This document shows positions 63,108-64,000 of a stretch of DNA of 64,000 nucleotides, in pieces (the stretch's first letter is position 1; each line of letters opens with the position of its first letter). The translations under genes were made by a program, and so were the position numbers. This DNA comes from Halalkalibacter sp. APA_J-10(15) (GTDB taxonomy: Bacteria > Bacillota > Bacilli > Bacillales > Bacillaceae_D). Location of the stretch: the NCBI RefSeq assembly GCF_023017105.1, contig NZ_JALKEV010000005.1, forward strand, positions 62,001 to 126,000. The letters are read 5' to 3'. The notes beneath the pieces are model-generated. The model made no database searches, was not told the DNA's origin, and saw only the letters and a program-made list of their open reading frames with translations.

Positions 63108-63534
63108 TTAATTAATAAAGATGCCGGGATGTATGTTTGTAAAGCTTGACATATGGCTACTCACAAAAAATATGATGAACGAAAAGGGAAAGATACGAAT
63201 CCACGAGTCCGATACTTATTTGATGTTGAAAAGTGCAAAATCTGTCCATTTCAAGAAGGGTGTTATAAAAAAGGAGCAAAAACAAAAATCGTATTATGTG
63301 ACGATTAAATCAGAGGAACATTCTGATCAAGAAGCTTTTCAACAAACAGAAGAGTTTAAAGAAATGGCAAAGTCACGTTATAAAATAGAAGCAAAAAATA
63401 GCGAATTAAAAAAGAGACACGGGATAAAAATTGCATCATCCTCGGGTCTGTTTGGTATGCAAATTCAAGCTGCTACCACGATATTTGCGGTGAATCTCAA
63501 GAGAATAATAAAGCTTTTGAATGAAAAAGAGTAA
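63108..63534 (+). pseudogene. IS1182-type transposase remnant (C-terminal part)
   Basis: Two frames carry pieces of one transposase. First: NKDAGMYVCKA, a TGA where CKAGHMA is expected (GGA to TGA), HMATHKKYDERKGKD... then YLFDVEKCKICPFQEGCYKKGAK. Second frame, from about 63265: YYVTIKSEEHSDQEAFQQTEEF, RYKIEAKNSELKKRHG and SSGLFGMQIQAATTIFAVNLKRI to the stop at 63534. So there is one nonsense mutation and one frameshift near 63280; the N-terminal two thirds are missing. It is a dead relic of an IS1182-family element. Confidence 0.85.
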
Positions 63535-63542
63535 CAAGTAGC

Positions 63543-63596
63543 AAAAGAAAAGGCAATTCTCATCCGAAAATGGAGGGAATTTGCCTTTTCTTTTCA
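63543..63596 (+). terminator. Hairpin after transposase remnant
   Basis: AAGAAAAGGCAA pairs with TTGCCTTTTCTT, followed by TTC and a T-rich stretch. Confidence 0.7.
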
Positions 63597-63632
63597 ATTA
63601 AAATCTTATTAGCACGAAAAACGGAAGTTTTT

Positions 63633-63706
63633 CAGTGGCCTCCTCGCTTTCCGCGGGGAGGAGTCTCGCCCTTCCTCTTGACGCTAGTTATGTCCCAGCT
63701 TCTTTT
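63633..63706. repeat. Repeat end with 25-bp sequence, copy 2
   Basis: TTTTTCAGTGGCCTC starting at 63633 is the complement of GAGGCCACTGAAAAA seen (with changes) at 19581, 54399 and 62600. CTCCTCGC...GCGGGGAGGAG follows as a hairpin, and 63682-63706 is the exact reverse complement of 8761-8785. Probably the end of a mobile repeat, perhaps that of the nearby IS1182-type relic. Confidence 0.55.
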
Positions 63707-63711
63707 CGTTT

Positions 63712-64000
63712 TTAAAGTTTGTAGCCACTGCTCACAAGGTCTAGTTTTCCTGTTTCAGGATGAATAACAAGTCCGTGGACTGGAACATCGTCAGGCATTA
63801 GAGGATGTTTGCGAACAATGTTTACACTATGCTCAACGCTTTCTTCTACACTTTGAAAACCAGTTAAGAATTTGTCAACATCAACACCAACAAACTCTAA
63901 ATCTTTGATTGATTCCATATTCACTCCACGAGATTCGGCCATATCGAGAATATTGGACGACTCTAACCCTGCCATCCCACATTGATGATGGCCTATGATC
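63712..64000 (-). CDS. ytiB: Beta-class carbonic anhydrase (partial, N-terminus off window)
   Basis: The frame enters from the right edge and ends at 63712. It reads IIGHHQCGMAGLESSNILDMAESRGVN and ends HPETGKLDLVSSGYKL. The His-x-x-Cys pair in HHQCGM provides two of the zinc ligands of beta-carbonic anhydrases, and NIVRKHPLMPDDVPVHGLVIHPETG is the usual C-terminal end. It hydrates CO2 to bicarbonate in the cytoplasm. Only the last 96 or so residues are inside the window; similarity to B. subtilis YtiB is inferred. Confidence 0.85.
   Translation of the reverse strand, partial: IIGHHQCGMAGLESSNILDMAESRGVNMESIKDLEFVGVDVDKFLTGFQSVEESVEHSVNIVRKHPLMPDDVPVHGLVIHPETGKLDLVSSGYKL

Noticed and set aside
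63570-63767. 65-codon frame near the right end
   Set aside because: It lies across repeat sequence and the end of the carbonic anhydrase gene, with no ribosome binding site.

Overview
The window is a low-GC Firmicute chromosome segment. Its best fit is a Bacillaceae relative, probably an alkaliphilic or salt-tolerant Bacillus-like species. Supporting evidence: near-perfect AGGAGG-type ribosome binding sites with frequent TTG/GTG starts, a SAM (S-box) riboswitch ahead of metK, CcpA/LacI-type operators with an AACGNT core, and a right end (ytkD-like, metK, ytoA, ytpA, ytpB, ytiB-like genes) made of families clustered in the Bacillus subtilis yt region. The very acidic mature binding proteins and exported enzyme suggest an alkaline or saline habitat (inference). 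No tRNA, rRNA, CRISPR array or intact mobile element was seen.

Layout. 1-1.8 kb: partial TetR-type regulator divergent from a membrane protein/GNAT acetyltransferase pair, with dyad operators between. 2-8.2 kb: GH1 beta-glycosidase, a CUT1 sugar ABC importer (binding protein plus two permeases) and a LacI-family regulator interrupted by an in-frame stop. 8.3-13.3 kb: small membrane protein, glutamate dehydrogenase (minus strand), two tiny minus-strand genes, a GltC-like LysR regulator and O-acetylhomoserine sulfhydrylase. 13.4-14.3 kb: M23 peptidase with two peptidoglycan-binding repeats. 14.6-24.2 kb: a galactan locus (wall-anchored GH53 endo-galactanase, AraC regulator, ganS-ganP-ganQ-ganA). 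24.4-25.7 kb: EAL-HDOD protein.

25.8-46.6 kb is the centrepiece: an intracellular manno-oligosaccharide/galactomannan utilisation region. It holds a GH130 mannosyl-glucose phosphorylase, a cellobiose 2-epimerase, two GH113 mannanase-family enzymes, a ROK sugar kinase, mannose-6-phosphate isomerase, a CE7 acetyl esterase, a GH36 alpha-galactosidase, two CUT1 permeases with a detached binding protein, two LacI regulators, an ABC exporter, a DUF624 protein and a MATE transporter. Together they can deacetylate imported oligosaccharides, remove galactosyl side groups, shorten the chain, epimerise mannobiose to mannosyl-glucose, split it with phosphate and send products to glycolysis. No secreted mannanase is visible, so the initial depolymerase must lie elsewhere. 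A chemoreceptor with its own catabolite-type operator follows at 46.9 kb.

49-64 kb is mostly housekeeping: a divergent pair of membrane-anchored Mrr-like nuclease-fold proteins, PatB-type C-S lyase, YwpF-like protein, MFS transporter, NUDIX hydrolase, alpha/beta hydrolase, S-box/metK, DUF1540 protein, GT4 glycosyltransferase with PAP2 phosphatase, gamma-class carbonic anhydrase homologue, lysophospholipase, C35 terpene synthase, a repeat-rich gap with a dead IS1182-type transposase remnant, and the end of a beta-carbonic anhydrase. None of the three sugar importers carries an ATPase gene, so a shared MsmX-type ATPase elsewhere is inferred.
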